Positions 47,977 through 57,227 of a stretch of 64,000 bases of DNA are shown in pieces. This DNA is from Ectothiorhodospiraceae bacterium (GTDB lineage Bacteria > Pseudomonadota > Gammaproteobacteria > XJ16 > Halofilaceae), in NCBI GenBank assembly GCA_007134775.1, contig SLKC01000009.1:41797-105796 (forward strand), read 5' to 3'. The notes below the pieces were generated by a model. It was not told the DNA's origin and made no database searches. It saw nothing but the letters and a program-made list of their open reading frames with translations. Each line of letters begins with the position of its first letter. Within the stretch, counting starts at the first letter, position 1. Both the position numbers and the translations under genes were made by a program.

Positions 47977-48004
47977 ATTGTACCGGTCGCTGACCCTGAA
48001 CCAA
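47977..48004 (-). promoter_or_regulatory. Candidate promoter of the Mrp operon
   Basis: On the minus strand TTGGTT (48004-47999) and TACAAT (47982-47977, five of six -10 matches) are separated by 16 bp. The start would be near 47970, about 30 bases before the mrpE ATG. This is a pattern match only. Confidence 0.45.
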
Positions 48005-48231
48005 GGCCGCAGTCGACGCAATGGCCGCAGTGCTCGGCGTGGTGCGGCACGGGGTGACTTCGTTCAATCCAGAGGGTTCCGCGCGGGGAGGACAGGGATG
48101 ATAGCGGGCCGGCCCCTTGTGAGGCTTGTACGACCGATTACCGTTGTGCTGCGAGTCCGATTCCACTTTGTGGCACCATGGCAGCCCTGTCCCGGCGCGC
48201 CCGGGGGGCGCGTAATGAGGACGTGGACTGC

Positions 48232-48813
48232 ATGGCGCGACGCATCTGCATTATCCAGGGCCATCCCGATGCGCGAGCCCATCACTTCTGCCATGCCCTG
48301 GCCGCCGCCTATGCCGCCGGTGCGAGCGAGGCAGGGCATGAAGTGACGACGATCGACGTCGGTGCACTCGAATTCCCACTGCTCGCGAGTCGCGAAGCGT
48401 GGGCGGAGCAGTCGGCGCCCGCGGCGATCGCGATGGCGCAGCGGCAGATCCGCGACGCCGAGCACCTCGTCATCATCTTCCCGCTCTGGCTCGGCGACAT
48501 GCCGGCGCGATTGAAGGGGTTCCTGGAGCAGGTCATGCGGCCGGGCTTCGCGGTGCCGCACGGCCCGGCCCGACCCGGGGCTGGGTTGCTCAAGCGGCGC
48601 TCGGCGCGGGTTGTGGTGACGATGGGCATGCCCGGTATCATCTACCGCACCTTCTTCGGCGCTTATGCGCTGCGCCTGCTCAAGCGCAACATCCTGCACT
48701 TCGTCGGCATTCGTCCCGTGCGCACGACGGTGATCGGGATGGTCGATGGCAGTCACGCCCACCGTGAGCGCGCGCTGGAGCGCATGACCCGAATCGGCGA
48801 CAGCGGGCGCTAA
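48232..48813 (+). CDS. NAD(P)H dehydrogenase (quinone)/KefF-like flavoprotein
   Basis: A 193-residue flavodoxin-fold oxidoreductase of the NQO1/MdaB/KefF group. The N-terminus CIIQGHPDA is the FMN/FAD phosphate-binding loop, and IIFPLWLGDMPARLKGFLEQV is the usual flavin-contact block. The frame opens at ATG 48178, but ATG 48232 matches the family start and has GAGGACG upstream. It diverges from mrpE across about 290 bases that hold the mrp promoter. A redox or detoxification role is inferred. Confidence 0.85.
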   Translation: MARRICIIQGHPDARAHHFCHALAAAYAAGASEAGHEVTTIDVGALEFPLLASREAWAEQSAPAAIAMAQRQIRDAEHLVIIFPLWLGDMPARLKGFLEQVMRPGFAVPHGPARPGAGLLKRRSARVVVTMGMPGIIYRTFFGAYALRLLKRNILHFVGIRPVRTTVIGMVDGSHAHRERALERMTRIGDSGR

Positions 48814-48816
48814 ACC

Positions 48817-50289
48817 ATGCCGGATCGTCACGAGGGCGTCAGCGCGACGCCGACAAGTCGGCTGGTGGGCCTAGTCCTGGGCCCCGCGCTCGCCGTACTC
48901 ACTTGGCTGCTCGGGCCGCCGGAGGGCTTTTCCGAGACGGGCTGGCTCACCGCATCGCTGGCCGTGCTGATGGCGGTCTGGTGGATGACCGAGGCGCTGC
49001 CGCTAGCTGTTACTGCACTGTTGCCCCTGCCCTTGCTGCCCGCGCTCGGCGTTGTCGATACCAGCGAAGCCGCCGCACCCTACGCCAGTCCGATCGTGTT
49101 TCTCTTTCTCGGCGGTTTCCTCATCGCCGCCGCCATCCAGCGTTGGGCACTTCATCGGCGCATGGCACTGGCCATCATGGCCCTGGTCGGGGCGCAGCCC
49201 GAACGCCTGGTCGCCGGTGTCATGGCCGGCAGCGCTTTGCTGTCGATGTGGATCAGCAATACGGCCACGGCCGCAATGATGCTGCCCATCGCGCTCTCCA
49301 TTGCCACCTTCGCCGATGGCGGGCACGGTGAGGGAGCGGATCGCGACGCCGATCGCTTTACCATCGCGTTGCTCCTCGGTATCGCATTCGGGGCCAACAT
49401 CGGCGGCATCGGCACGCTGATCGGTACACCGCCGAACGCCGTCTTCGCGGGCTTTCTCGCGGACAGCTACGATATCCAGGTCGGCTTCGTCCAGTGGATG
49501 GCCGTGGGCGTGCCGACCGCGCTGGTGTTGCTGGTTGGCGCCTGGTGGTTGCTGGCGCGGGTCACGTTCCGGGTCGGCAACGAGCCGCTGCCGGGCGTTC
49601 CCGAGTATGTCGCCAGCGAGCGAGCGACGCTGGGGCCATTGTCGCAGCCACAGCGGCGGCTGTTGGTGGTGGCCGCGCTGACCGTGCTGGCGTGGCTGTT
49701 CCGGCCCGTGCTCGAAGGGCTCGTACCTGGGCTCGCGCTCAGCGATCCGGGAATCGCGATCACCGCGGCACTCGCCCTCTTTATCGTTCCCGCAGAGCGG
49801 TGGCAGGGTCCCGCACTGCTGGTGTGGCAGGATTCGCGTCAGGTCGCCTGGGGCGTGCTCCTGCTGGTGGGCGGGGGGCTGAGCCTGGGCAGTGCCATCG
49901 AGTCGAGCGGCCTCGCCGGTGACCTCGCCGAGGCGCTGCAGGCGGCGGGCGATCTCCCGGTCTGGGGGCTGCTGTTCCTGGTCGCAGCCCTGACCATGGG
50001 GCTCAGTCACATCACCAGTAACACGGGGACCGCGGCTACGCTGATGCCCGTGGCGGTCGGCCTTGCCTTCTCGCTGGGCGAGTCGCCGGTCGTCTTCGGG
50101 GCGATGATCGCCCTGGCCGCCTCCTGCGCCTTCATGCTGCCCGTGGCGACGCCCCCGAACGCGATCGTCTTCTCCAGCGATCGGGTCCGCGTGCTCGACA
50201 TGCTCCGCGGTGGTGCGCCGATCAACGCGGTGGCGCTCGTGGTCGTCGTCGCCATCGGCGCGTTCTGGGTGCCCTTTGCTCTGGGGTGA
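48817..50289 (+). CDS. SLC13/DASS family Na+-coupled anion transporter
   Basis: A 490-residue inner-membrane transporter of the divalent anion:Na+ symporter family (dicarboxylates or sulfate). The two Ser-Asn-Thr motifs that bind substrate and Na+ are present in the two repeats: ISNTATAAMMLP (about 145-156) and TSNTGTAATLMP (about 400-411), each with a following PPNA turn (IGTPPNAVFAG; VATPPNAIVFSS). It starts 3 bases after the NQO-like gene. Substrate not determinable; Na+ coupling suits the saline context. Confidence 0.9.
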   Translation: MPDRHEGVSATPTSRLVGLVLGPALAVLTWLLGPPEGFSETGWLTASLAVLMAVWWMTEALPLAVTALLPLPLLPALGVVDTSEAAAPYASPIVFLFLGGFLIAAAIQRWALHRRMALAIMALVGAQPERLVAGVMAGSALLSMWISNTATAAMMLPIALSIATFADGGHGEGADRDADRFTIALLLGIAFGANIGGIGTLIGTPPNAVFAGFLADSYDIQVGFVQWMAVGVPTALVLLVGAWWLLARVTFRVGNEPLPGVPEYVASERATLGPLSQPQRRLLVVAALTVLAWLFRPVLEGLVPGLALSDPGIAITAALALFIVPAERWQGPALLVWQDSRQVAWGVLLLVGGGLSLGSAIESSGLAGDLAEALQAAGDLPVWGLLFLVAALTMGLSHITSNTGTAATLMPVAVGLAFSLGESPVVFGAMIALAASCAFMLPVATPPNAIVFSSDRVRVLDMLRGGAPINAVALVVVVAIGAFWVPFALG

Positions 50290-50303
50290 GCCGGGATGGG
50301 CGA

Positions 50304-50690
50304 TCAGTCGTGATCGAGGCTGCCACCGTGGTGGCAGTGCACGCGGCCACCGATCCGCGCGCCCGAGTGCACACGCAGCGTACCGTATTCGATATCGGCC
50401 TCCACCACGGCCGTATCGGTAATCTCGACATGGCCGGTGACGGTCAGGGTGCCCGTGAACACCCCCTCGATGCGGGCGCGGGCGACGGCGACGGTGCCCT
50501 CTACGCGCCCGCCAGCGGCCACGATGAGCGTGGTGTCACCGTTGAGCGACTCGATCTTGCCACGGACGATGCCGGCGACCTGCAGGCCGCCACCGATCGC
50601 GAGGTCGCCCCGTGTGCGATCCTCGCGTCCGATCGTGCTCGTAATGTCCTGATCCCTGGCGGGGTGGATATTCCGGTCCTCGCTGGCCAT
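50304..50690 (-). CDS. Bactofilin (polymer-forming cytoskeletal protein)
   Basis: A 128-residue bactofilin (DUF583). The central region (about 28-112) is a run of short beta-strands in the right-handed beta-helix pattern, with GDLAIGGGLQVAGIVRGKI at its start and TLTVTGHVEITDTAVVEADI later; the tails are polar. Bactofilins self-assemble into filaments at the membrane without nucleotides and affect cell shape or polarity. A partner LytM peptidase gene is often adjacent but is not here. ATG 50690 was chosen; longer frames upstream lack homology. Confidence 0.88.
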   Translation of the reverse strand: MASEDRNIHPARDQDITSTIGREDRTRGDLAIGGGLQVAGIVRGKIESLNGDTTLIVAAGGRVEGTVAVARARIEGVFTGTLTVTGHVEITDTAVVEADIEYGTLRVHSGARIGGRVHCHHGGSLDHD

Positions 50691-50736
50691 GAGCTGTGAT
50701 TCTCCCCGTTGTGCGCGGAATGCGTGCCCCGCCGGC

Positions 50737-52191
50737 TCAGGTGCCAGCGCCGAGGCGCACGGCGATGTTCTTCGTTTGCAGATAGTTGTCCAGGGCCTCC
50801 AGGCCCTTCTCGCGGCCGTAGCCAGAGCGGCGCATGCCTCCGAACGGCGTTTCGACACCGCCCGCGAACCACTCGTTGACGAAGATCTGTCCCGCCTCGA
50901 GCTGCTGGGCCGTACGCAGGGCGCGGTCGAGATCGCGCGTGAACACGCCGGCGACGAGGCCGTAAGCCGTCCCATTCGCGATGGCGACCGCCTCGGCTGT
51001 ATCGCGGAAGGAAGTCAGCGAGATCGCGGGGCCGAAGATCTCCTCGCGCGCGATGGTCATGTCGGGGTGCACGCCGGTGAACACGGTCGGCTGCATGAAG
51101 TGGCCGGGGCGCTCGACGCGCTGCCCGCCGGTCAGGGCCGTCGCCCCCTCTGCGATGCCGTTGCTGCACATCGCCTCGACCCGCTCAAGCTGAGCGGCGG
51201 AGATTAACGGCGTGAGGTCCGGGTTCTCGAGCCCGTGGCCGATGCGCAGGCCCTCGGCCTGCTCGCGCACGGCCTCGGCCAGGGTATCGTGCATCGACTC
51301 GTGGACGAGGACCCGCGCCATCGCCGAGCAGACCTGGCCGGCGTTGAAGAAGATGCCTGATTTTACACTGGCGAGTACCGTGTCGAGATCGGCGTCGGGG
51401 TGGACGATGGCGGCCGACTTGCCGCCGAGTTCCATCACGCAGGGCACGACGCGGTCCGCCGCCGTGTGCAGGATTGAGCGTCCGGTCGGTACCGAGCCCG
51501 TGAACACGATGTGGTTGACCTGCGGATGCTCGACCAGGGCGGCACCGGTGTCGTGGCCGTAGCCGCTGACCAGATTGACCGCGCCGGCGGGCAGGCCGGC
51601 GCGCTCGCACGCCTCGACCAGTACGGCCATGCCGAGCGGCGCGATCTCGGGGGATTTCATCACCACGCAGTTGCCCGTCGCCAGCGCCGTCGTCAGCGAG
51701 CGGGCGGCGATGCCGACGGGGAAATTCCACGGCACGATCTGGGCGGAGACGCCGTAGGGCTCGCGCACAGTCCAGTCGACGTAGTCGTCGCCGAGTGGGA
51801 TGGAACGGCCCTCGATCTTGTCGGCCATGCCGCCGTAGTACTCAAAGTAGCGCGCGGCCTCCTCGAATTCACCACGGGCGTCGTCGAGCGGCTTGCCCGA
51901 CTCGCGACAGAGGATATCGGCGCCCTCGTCGGCCAAGCGCCGGATCTCCTCGGCGACGCGGAACATCAGCTCGAGCCGCCTCTCCGGTTTCTGTGCCGTC
52001 AGGGCGCGTGAGCGGTGGCAAGCGTCGGCGGCCTGCACGGCCGCATCGACCGTCTCCCGCGAGGCGAGGGCGACTTCGCCGACGGTCTCGCCCGTGCCCG
52101 GATCCTCGACGGCCAGGCGTTCGCCCTCGTCGCGCCATTGGCCGCCGATGAAGTGCTCCGCGGTCATGCCCATGCGCTGCGCTGCTGCCAT
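50737..52191 (-). CDS. NAD(P)-dependent aldehyde dehydrogenase
   Basis: A 484-residue aldehyde dehydrogenase with the NAD-binding IVPWNFPVGIAARSL, general-base Glu in VMELGGKSAAIV and nucleophile Cys in NAGQVCSAMARV. It resembles betaine-aldehyde and related dehydrogenases, which would suit a halophile making glycine betaine, but no betA or betI lies nearby, so substrate is left open. ATG 52191 has GGAG seven bases upstream; ATG 52197 is nearly as good. It is followed 47 bases later by bactofilin on the same strand. Confidence 0.87.
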   Translation of the reverse strand: MAAAQRMGMTAEHFIGGQWRDEGERLAVEDPGTGETVGEVALASRETVDAAVQAADACHRSRALTAQKPERRLELMFRVAEEIRRLADEGADILCRESGKPLDDARGEFEEAARYFEYYGGMADKIEGRSIPLGDDYVDWTVREPYGVSAQIVPWNFPVGIAARSLTTALATGNCVVMKSPEIAPLGMAVLVEACERAGLPAGAVNLVSGYGHDTGAALVEHPQVNHIVFTGSVPTGRSILHTAADRVVPCVMELGGKSAAIVHPDADLDTVLASVKSGIFFNAGQVCSAMARVLVHESMHDTLAEAVREQAEGLRIGHGLENPDLTPLISAAQLERVEAMCSNGIAEGATALTGGQRVERPGHFMQPTVFTGVHPDMTIAREEIFGPAISLTSFRDTAEAVAIANGTAYGLVAGVFTRDLDRALRTAQQLEAGQIFVNEWFAGGVETPFGGMRRSGYGREKGLEALDNYLQTKNIAVRLGAGT

Positions 52192-52271
52192 CGTCATTCT
52201 CCGTGGATAAGGCTTTGCGATCTCGGTCGAAGCTTCCATCCTGCCACGCCTGCCAGCGTCAGGGGCAGGGT

Positions 52272-53312
52272 TCAGGCAAGTTCCATGACCGTGATGCCGG
52301 CGTGCTGCTGTTCGCCCAGCTCCATGAGCGTCGCGGGGACCTCTTCCAGGCCGATGCGCCGGCGGATGAGCTGCTGGGGCGCGAGTCGCCCGTCCGCGAT
52401 CATCGCGAGCAGGGCAGGAAAACGGTGGGCCGCCATACCGTGCGTGCCGAGGATTTCCAGTTCATGCCCGACGACCGATTCCATCGGCAGCGGCGGTTCG
52501 GCGTCGTCGCCTGTCAGCAGACCGGCCTGCACATGGCGTCCCTGACGCCGCAGGCTGCGGATCGAGTTGCCCGCCGTGATGCGGTGGCCCAGGGCATCGA
52601 CGGCGACGTGTGCACCACCCCCGGTCGCCTCGTGGACGGCCTCGGCGGGATCCGCTGCCGCGCTCGCGTCGATCACCGCGCTTGCGCCGAGGGTGCGGGC
52701 GAGGGCCAGTGCGTCGGCATCGATATCGACGGCGGCGATTGCCGCTCCGGCCGCGCGCGCGATCATGATCGCGGACAGGCCAACACCGCCGCAGCCGTGC
52801 ACCGCCAGCCACTCGCCCGCTTGTAACCGGCCGCGCTCGATAACCGCGCGGTAGGCCGTGGTGAAGCGGCAGCCGAGGCTGGCCGCCGCAGCGAAATCGA
52901 GCGACTCCGGCAGGGCGATCAGATTGCTGTCGGCGCGCTCGACGGCGACGTATTCGGCGAATGCGCCCCAAGTGCTGAAACCGGGCTGGCGCTGGTCATG
53001 GCAGATCTGGTGCTGACCATCGCGGCAGGCCGGGCAGCTGCCGCAGCCCAGGATAAAGGGCACCGTCACGCGCTCGCCTGGGCGCCAGCGGATGCAGTCG
53101 CGCCCGGCCTCGACGATGGTGCCGGCGACCTCGTGGCCGGGTACATGCGGCAGGCGGATCGCGGGGTCGTGTCCGAGCCAGCCATGCCAGTCGCTGCGGC
53201 ATACGCCATTCGCGCGTACTTGCACGATGACCCCGTCGTCGGGACAGGTCGGATCATCGACCCTCTCGACCGCGATCGGCCCGCCGAAGCGCTCGAAGAT
53301 CGCTGCACGCAT
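52272..53312 (-). CDS. Zinc-dependent alcohol dehydrogenase (MDR family)
   Basis: A 346-residue medium-chain dehydrogenase. Catalytic zinc ligands are in VCRSDWHGW and PHVPGHEVAG; the structural zinc lobe has four cysteines in CGSCPACRDGQHQIC; the Rossmann motif is GCGGVGLSAIM. ATG 53312 begins the family-typical MRAAIFERFGGP; the frame runs back to 53465 without homology. The ALDH gene lies downstream on the same strand after 80 bases, so an alcohol-to-acid route by the pair is plausible. Confidence 0.9.
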   Translation of the reverse strand: MRAAIFERFGGPIAVERVDDPTCPDDGVIVQVRANGVCRSDWHGWLGHDPAIRLPHVPGHEVAGTIVEAGRDCIRWRPGERVTVPFILGCGSCPACRDGQHQICHDQRQPGFSTWGAFAEYVAVERADSNLIALPESLDFAAAASLGCRFTTAYRAVIERGRLQAGEWLAVHGCGGVGLSAIMIARAAGAAIAAVDIDADALALARTLGASAVIDASAAADPAEAVHEATGGGAHVAVDALGHRITAGNSIRSLRRQGRHVQAGLLTGDDAEPPLPMESVVGHELEILGTHGMAAHRFPALLAMIADGRLAPQQLIRRRIGLEEVPATLMELGEQQHAGITVMELA

Positions 53313-53409
53313 GTCCGTTCTCCAGAATCCAGCAGCGGGAAAGGCGGCATCCTGCGCGAGCCGCGCGTCGATCACAAGTGGTCGCGGGCCAACACGAGGC
53401 AGTTTGTGT

Positions 53410-53847
53410 TCAGTGGCCGTGCAGTGCGACGAATTCGCCCGTGAATTGGCCCACGACCATGGCATCCTGTTCCAGCACCGCGGGCAGGGTCAGCCGCGCC
53501 CGCCCCCGCCGCGTTAGGGTCCGGCGGAAGCGCGCCCACGCGTCGTCGTCCTCGAGGTGTGATCGCGCCGCAAAGCCGCCGGTGATGGGACGCTCGAAGC
53601 GCATCGTCTGCTCCTGGATCACCAGCCGCGCCTGCCCCGCCAGCGCGATGTGGAGCACCGACCATGCAGCCAGTGTGGCGAGGGCGGCGGCACTGCCGCC
53701 GAATACGGTCGCCCGATGGTTGATGTTCGGCGCCAGCGGCGCGGTGAGCACGACGCCCGCCGCGCCGGATTCGAGCACCTCGACGCACATCGCGCGCGAT
53801 AGCGGGATCTGTTCATGCAAGTAGGTCTGCAACTGCGTGGGTGACAC
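53410..53847 (-). CDS. YiiD-type C-terminal thioesterase domain protein
   Basis: A 145-residue hotdog-fold protein resembling the putative thioesterase domain found at the C-terminus of E. coli YiiD (FabY-type). The core contains LAPNINHRATVFGGSAAALATLA (segment NHRATVFGGS is diagnostic). GTG 53847 is well supported by GGAGG eight bases upstream; GTG 53898 is a poorer alternative. Substrate presumably an acyl thioester; unproven. It precedes the alcohol dehydrogenase gene on the same strand. Confidence 0.75.
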   Translation of the reverse strand: MSPTQLQTYLHEQIPLSRAMCVEVLESGAAGVVLTAPLAPNINHRATVFGGSAAALATLAAWSVLHIALAGQARLVIQEQTMRFERPITGGFAARSHLEDDDAWARFRRTLTRRGRARLTLPAVLEQDAMVVGQFTGEFVALHGH

Positions 53848-54214
53848 GATGCCTGCCTCCAGTGCCGGACTGCCCGAGACATCGTCGATCGCACACACGG
53901 GCCCGCGGTCAGGACCTCCCTTCGCTGCCGCGAACGCCCCGCGATCGCCGAAGCAGGATCGCCCTGGCGAGATCGTGGCGCCATTGTAGCCACATGTCGT
54001 GTTCGACGCGCGCGACCTTCGTCAACGCCGGATGTGGCCGTGGATGGCTGCGGGGGCAGCGTCCGATGATCTTGTGTCGGGAAGGGCACGGGCCGTACGC
54101 GCCGCCATGCATCGAGCCGTGTGGCTTCGGAATCGACCGGCGGGGGTGAGGGTTGGTCGCCGCAGGAAACTGAGCTACCGTCGCGGCGGGTGTGCAAGCG
54201 GCGGAGACCGATCG
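53848..54214. other. 367-bp divergent intergenic region
   Basis: This space separates the thioesterase gene (minus) from the MDR oxidoreductase gene (plus). A minus-strand TACAAT at 53988-53983 could be a -10 box, but no acceptable -35 accompanies it. Open frames here are extensions of the flanking genes without coding character. No hairpin or repeat stood out. Confidence 0.4.
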
Positions 54215-55390
54215 ATGGCGGCGGAGACCAACAGCGAGAGCCTGCCCGCAACGATGGCAGCGATGCTGCTGACCGGCCACGGCGACGTGGACCAGCTCGC
54301 GTACCGCGAGGATGTCCCCGTACCGCGGCCCGCGGCGGGTGAGGTGCTGGTGAAAGTGACGGCGACGGCGAAGAACAATACCGATCGCAAGGCGCGTGAG
54401 GGCCTGTATCCGACCAAGGAGAAGGGCGATACGACCTCGTTCCAGATCGGCGGCGCGCCGACGCTGACCTTCCCGCGGATCCAGGGCGCGGATGTCGCCG
54501 GCCGCGTGATCGCCGTCGGCGAGGGCGTCGACGCTGCACGGATCGGCGAGCGCGGTCTGCTTGATTTCAACCTCTACGCTGATGAGCGCCGCGATATCAA
54601 CCTGACGCCCGATTACTACGGCCACGGTGCCGACGGCGGCTTCGCCGAATACATCGCGGTGCCCGCCGACCAGTTCCACGCCATACCCAATCCCGAACTG
54701 GCCGATGCCGAGATCGCCGCGCTGGGCATGTGCTCTTATCAAACGGGCCTGCACATGCTGAACGTGGCGCGCGTGAGCGCGGGTGAGCGCGTACTCGTCA
54801 CCGGCGCCAGCGGGGGCGTCGGCACGGCGCTCATCCAGATGTGCCGCGCGCTCGGCGCCATCCCCTATGCGCTGAGCAAGGCGGACAAGGCCGATGCCCT
54901 GCGTGAGCTCGGCGCGGAGGCGGTGCTTGACCGATCGGACATGAGCGATTTCACCGAGCAAGTGACGGCGGTCACGGGCGGATCCCCCATCGATGCCGTC
55001 ATGGACCTGGTCGGGGGCGAGATGACGGATCGTTTTATCGACACGATGGTCTTCGACATGAGGGCGCGGAGCGACTACCCCCGTCTGAGCATCGCCGGTG
55101 CGAGCGGCGGCAACGTCAGCGAGATCATGTGGACGCGTATCTATCTCTATCAGGTGCAGCTCTTCGGCGTGTCGCACGGCACGCGCGCGGAGGCGGCACA
55201 GCTCGTCGACTGGATCCGTGCGGGGCAGCTCAGGCCGGTGCTGCATGGCGCTTTCCCGCTGTCGCGGCTGCACGAGGCGGAGCGCTACTTCGTCGACCGC
55301 GGCAGCGACTACCTCGGCAAGATCGTCATCGTCCCCGATTCGGAGTGGGAGCAGCATGGTGCGCCGTTTGCGGTTGGGGACAAGCGATGA
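54215..55390 (+). CDS. MDR superfamily quinone oxidoreductase/alcohol dehydrogenase
   Basis: A 391-residue medium-chain reductase with an N-terminal GroES-like domain and a Rossmann fold (VLVTGASGGVGTALIQM). The zinc-binding Cys-rich lobe is absent, so it is closer to the zinc-free quinone reductase branch. ATG 54215 has GGAG nine bases upstream; the frame extends to 53999 without homology. Its stop overlaps the next start (ATGA), coupling it to the proline racemase-like gene, so it may reduce or oxidise an intermediate of that pathway. Confidence 0.85.
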   Translation: MAAETNSESLPATMAAMLLTGHGDVDQLAYREDVPVPRPAAGEVLVKVTATAKNNTDRKAREGLYPTKEKGDTTSFQIGGAPTLTFPRIQGADVAGRVIAVGEGVDAARIGERGLLDFNLYADERRDINLTPDYYGHGADGGFAEYIAVPADQFHAIPNPELADAEIAALGMCSYQTGLHMLNVARVSAGERVLVTGASGGVGTALIQMCRALGAIPYALSKADKADALRELGAEAVLDRSDMSDFTEQVTAVTGGSPIDAVMDLVGGEMTDRFIDTMVFDMRARSDYPRLSIAGASGGNVSEIMWTRIYLYQVQLFGVSHGTRAEAAQLVDWIRAGQLRPVLHGAFPLSRLHEAERYFVDRGSDYLGKIVIVPDSEWEQHGAPFAVGDKR

Positions 55391-56436
55391 GCGCGGCACT
55401 GACCCTGGAGCTGATGGACACCCACGCCGGCGGTGATGTCAGCCGCATCGTCACCGGTGGCGTCGCACCACTGCCTGGAGCAACGGTGCGTGAGCAGATG
55501 ACCTATCTGCGCGATGAGGCCGATGGCCTGCGCCGCCTGCTGCTGGAGGAACCCTACGGCATTCCCGAGATGTCGGTCGATCTGCTCGTGCCCGCGTGCG
55601 ATCCACGTGCGGCGAGCGGCTACATCATCATGGAGGTGATGGGCTACCCGATCTACTCCGGCTCCAACACCATCTGTACCGCGACGGCGGCGCTCGAACT
55701 CGGTATCGTGGAAAAGCGCGAGGGCAAGCAGCACTTCCTGTTGGAGGCACCGGCCGGTCTGGTGCAGATCGAGGCGACAGTGGCCAACGGCGTGGTCGAG
55801 GCGATCACCTGCGAGGGTCTGCCGAGCTACATCGATACCTACCAGGCCCGTATCCACGTACCCGAGATCGGCGACGTGACCTACAGCATCGCCTACAGCG
55901 GCGGCTTTTACGCCCTGGTCGATGCCACCGAACTCGGATTCGATCTCACCCGCGACGAAGAGCAGCGACTCGCCGACTGCGCCTACCGCATCGTCGAGGC
56001 GATCCGCGCCGCGCGCGGCTTTTCCCACTACACGCTGGGCGATGTCGGCCCGCTGCCGTTCCTCCACTTCATGGGGCCGGTCGAGGCCGTCACGGATCAC
56101 TATTACCGCTCGCGCTCCACCACCTACGTCCATCCCGGCGTCATCTGCCGCAGCACGACGGGCACGGGGACCTCGGCCCGCCTGGCCCTGATGCACCACG
56201 AGGGCCGCATCCAGCGCGGCGATCGCCTGGAGACCGTCTCACTGCGCGAGACCGGATTCATCGGCGCGTTCACCGGCGTTCGCAGCGAAGGTGACCTGCA
56301 GGTGGTGGAGAACACCATCACCGGGCGTGGCTATGTACTGGCGCACTCGCAGATCGTGGTCAACTGCGATGATCCCATGGTCGAGTGCGCAGACCTGCAC
56401 CACATCCTGACGGCCGGGCAGGGCGTGCCGGGCTGA
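55387..56436 (+). CDS. Proline racemase superfamily protein with Ser/Thr active site
   Basis: A 349-residue member of the proline racemase / 4-hydroxyproline epimerase / trans-3-hydroxyproline dehydratase superfamily. The two active-site motifs are recognisable but altered. The first, usually MCGHN, is YSGSN with Ser91. The second, usually DRSPCGTGTSA, is CRSTTGTGTSA with Thr258. Known members have Cys/Cys, Ser/Cys (epimerases) or Cys/Thr (dehydratases). A Thr at the second site favours dehydration over racemisation, but the Ser/Thr pair makes the reaction uncertain. It is coupled to the MDR gene and followed by a RidA gene, which could handle an imine product. Confidence 0.85.
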   Translation: MSAALTLELMDTHAGGDVSRIVTGGVAPLPGATVREQMTYLRDEADGLRRLLLEEPYGIPEMSVDLLVPACDPRAASGYIIMEVMGYPIYSGSNTICTATAALELGIVEKREGKQHFLLEAPAGLVQIEATVANGVVEAITCEGLPSYIDTYQARIHVPEIGDVTYSIAYSGGFYALVDATELGFDLTRDEEQRLADCAYRIVEAIRAARGFSHYTLGDVGPLPFLHFMGPVEAVTDHYYRSRSTTYVHPGVICRSTTGTGTSARLALMHHEGRIQRGDRLETVSLRETGFIGAFTGVRSEGDLQVVENTITGRGYVLAHSQIVVNCDDPMVECADLHHILTAGQGVPG

Positions 56437-56656
56437 TAGGCTGTACCCGATAGCAGGGGCGGTGCCGCCGATATCACCCATTTCCTGCATCGGAGGTCCT
56501 GGAAGTCGACGCGGCAGCGCTGCGGGCGCAACATAATGGGCCATCTGAACGTGCTCGCCGGAACAGCAACCGGAGCGCTGGCGGGCACTGAGGCACATCT
56601 CTCAATGCTGGGCTGAATGCCTGGCGCTTGCATCCGGAACACTGGGGGACCGCACC

Positions 56657-57007
56657 ATGACCATTGAACGTCTCGATACCAAGACCCGCATGAGCCAGGC
56701 CGTGATCCACGGTGACACCATCTACCTCGCCGGCCAGGTCGGCGAACCCGGCGAACCCGCCGACCGCCAGATGGAACAGGCCCTTGCCCGCGTAGACGAG
56801 CTGCTGGCCCGCTGCGGCAGTGATCGCAGCCATCTGCTGCAGGTGACCATCTGGGTGGCGAACATGTCAGCGCACTTCGACGAGATCAACGCCGTCTGGG
56901 ACGCCTGGGTGCCGGCGGGCGCGGCGCCAGCGCGCGCTGCCGGGGAGGCCAAGCTCGCCACGCCCGAACTCAAGGTCGAGGTCATCGCTGTCGCCGCCCG
57001 GGCGTGA
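56657..57007 (+). CDS. RidA family enamine/imine deaminase
   Basis: A 116-residue YjgF/YER057c/UK114 protein. The segment TIYLAGQVGEP and the C-terminal ATPELKVEVIAVA are family features; the catalytic Arg of archetypal RidA (in RxA near residue 105) is not obvious, since APARAAGEAKLA occupies that region, so it may be one of the divergent subfamilies. Starts 221 bases after the proline racemase-like gene, on the same strand; GGGGGA precedes the ATG. Confidence 0.85.
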   Translation: MTIERLDTKTRMSQAVIHGDTIYLAGQVGEPGEPADRQMEQALARVDELLARCGSDRSHLLQVTIWVANMSAHFDEINAVWDAWVPAGAAPARAAGEAKLATPELKVEVIAVAARA

Positions 57008-57189
57008 CAGCGCAGACCGTGAATCCGGAGCCGGATCGGACGGATGCGGGCCCCCTGACATAATGGACGGCGGACAAGAACCGCTATCAGGATCTTGACC
57101 GCCTGGGTCCCGTGAACAACGTGGCCATTGGTGTCCATGCCGAAAGTAGGCGCGTGGGGCGATGCGGAATTTCTCGCCTCGGCTGTAGG

Positions 57190-57224
57190 TCGGGTCGCGT
57201 CGCGCTCCGCGCGGCGAAGCCCGA
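57190..57224. terminator. Imperfect hairpin between ridA and the ABC permease gene
   Basis: TCGGG (57190-57194) and CCCGA (57220-57224) bound an imperfect hairpin (about 12 of 16 positions pair) placed just beyond the permease stop and downstream of ridA. The outer sequence GTAGGTCGGG followed by GAAGCCCGA resembles dispersed palindromic repeats of other proteobacteria, so it may be a repeat serving as a bidirectional terminator. Confidence 0.45.
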
Positions 57225-57227
57225 TGT

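Noticed and set aside
48000..48166. Extended N-terminus of MrpE
   Set aside because: The upstream 75 codons give low-complexity polar sequence and would include the candidate operon promoter.
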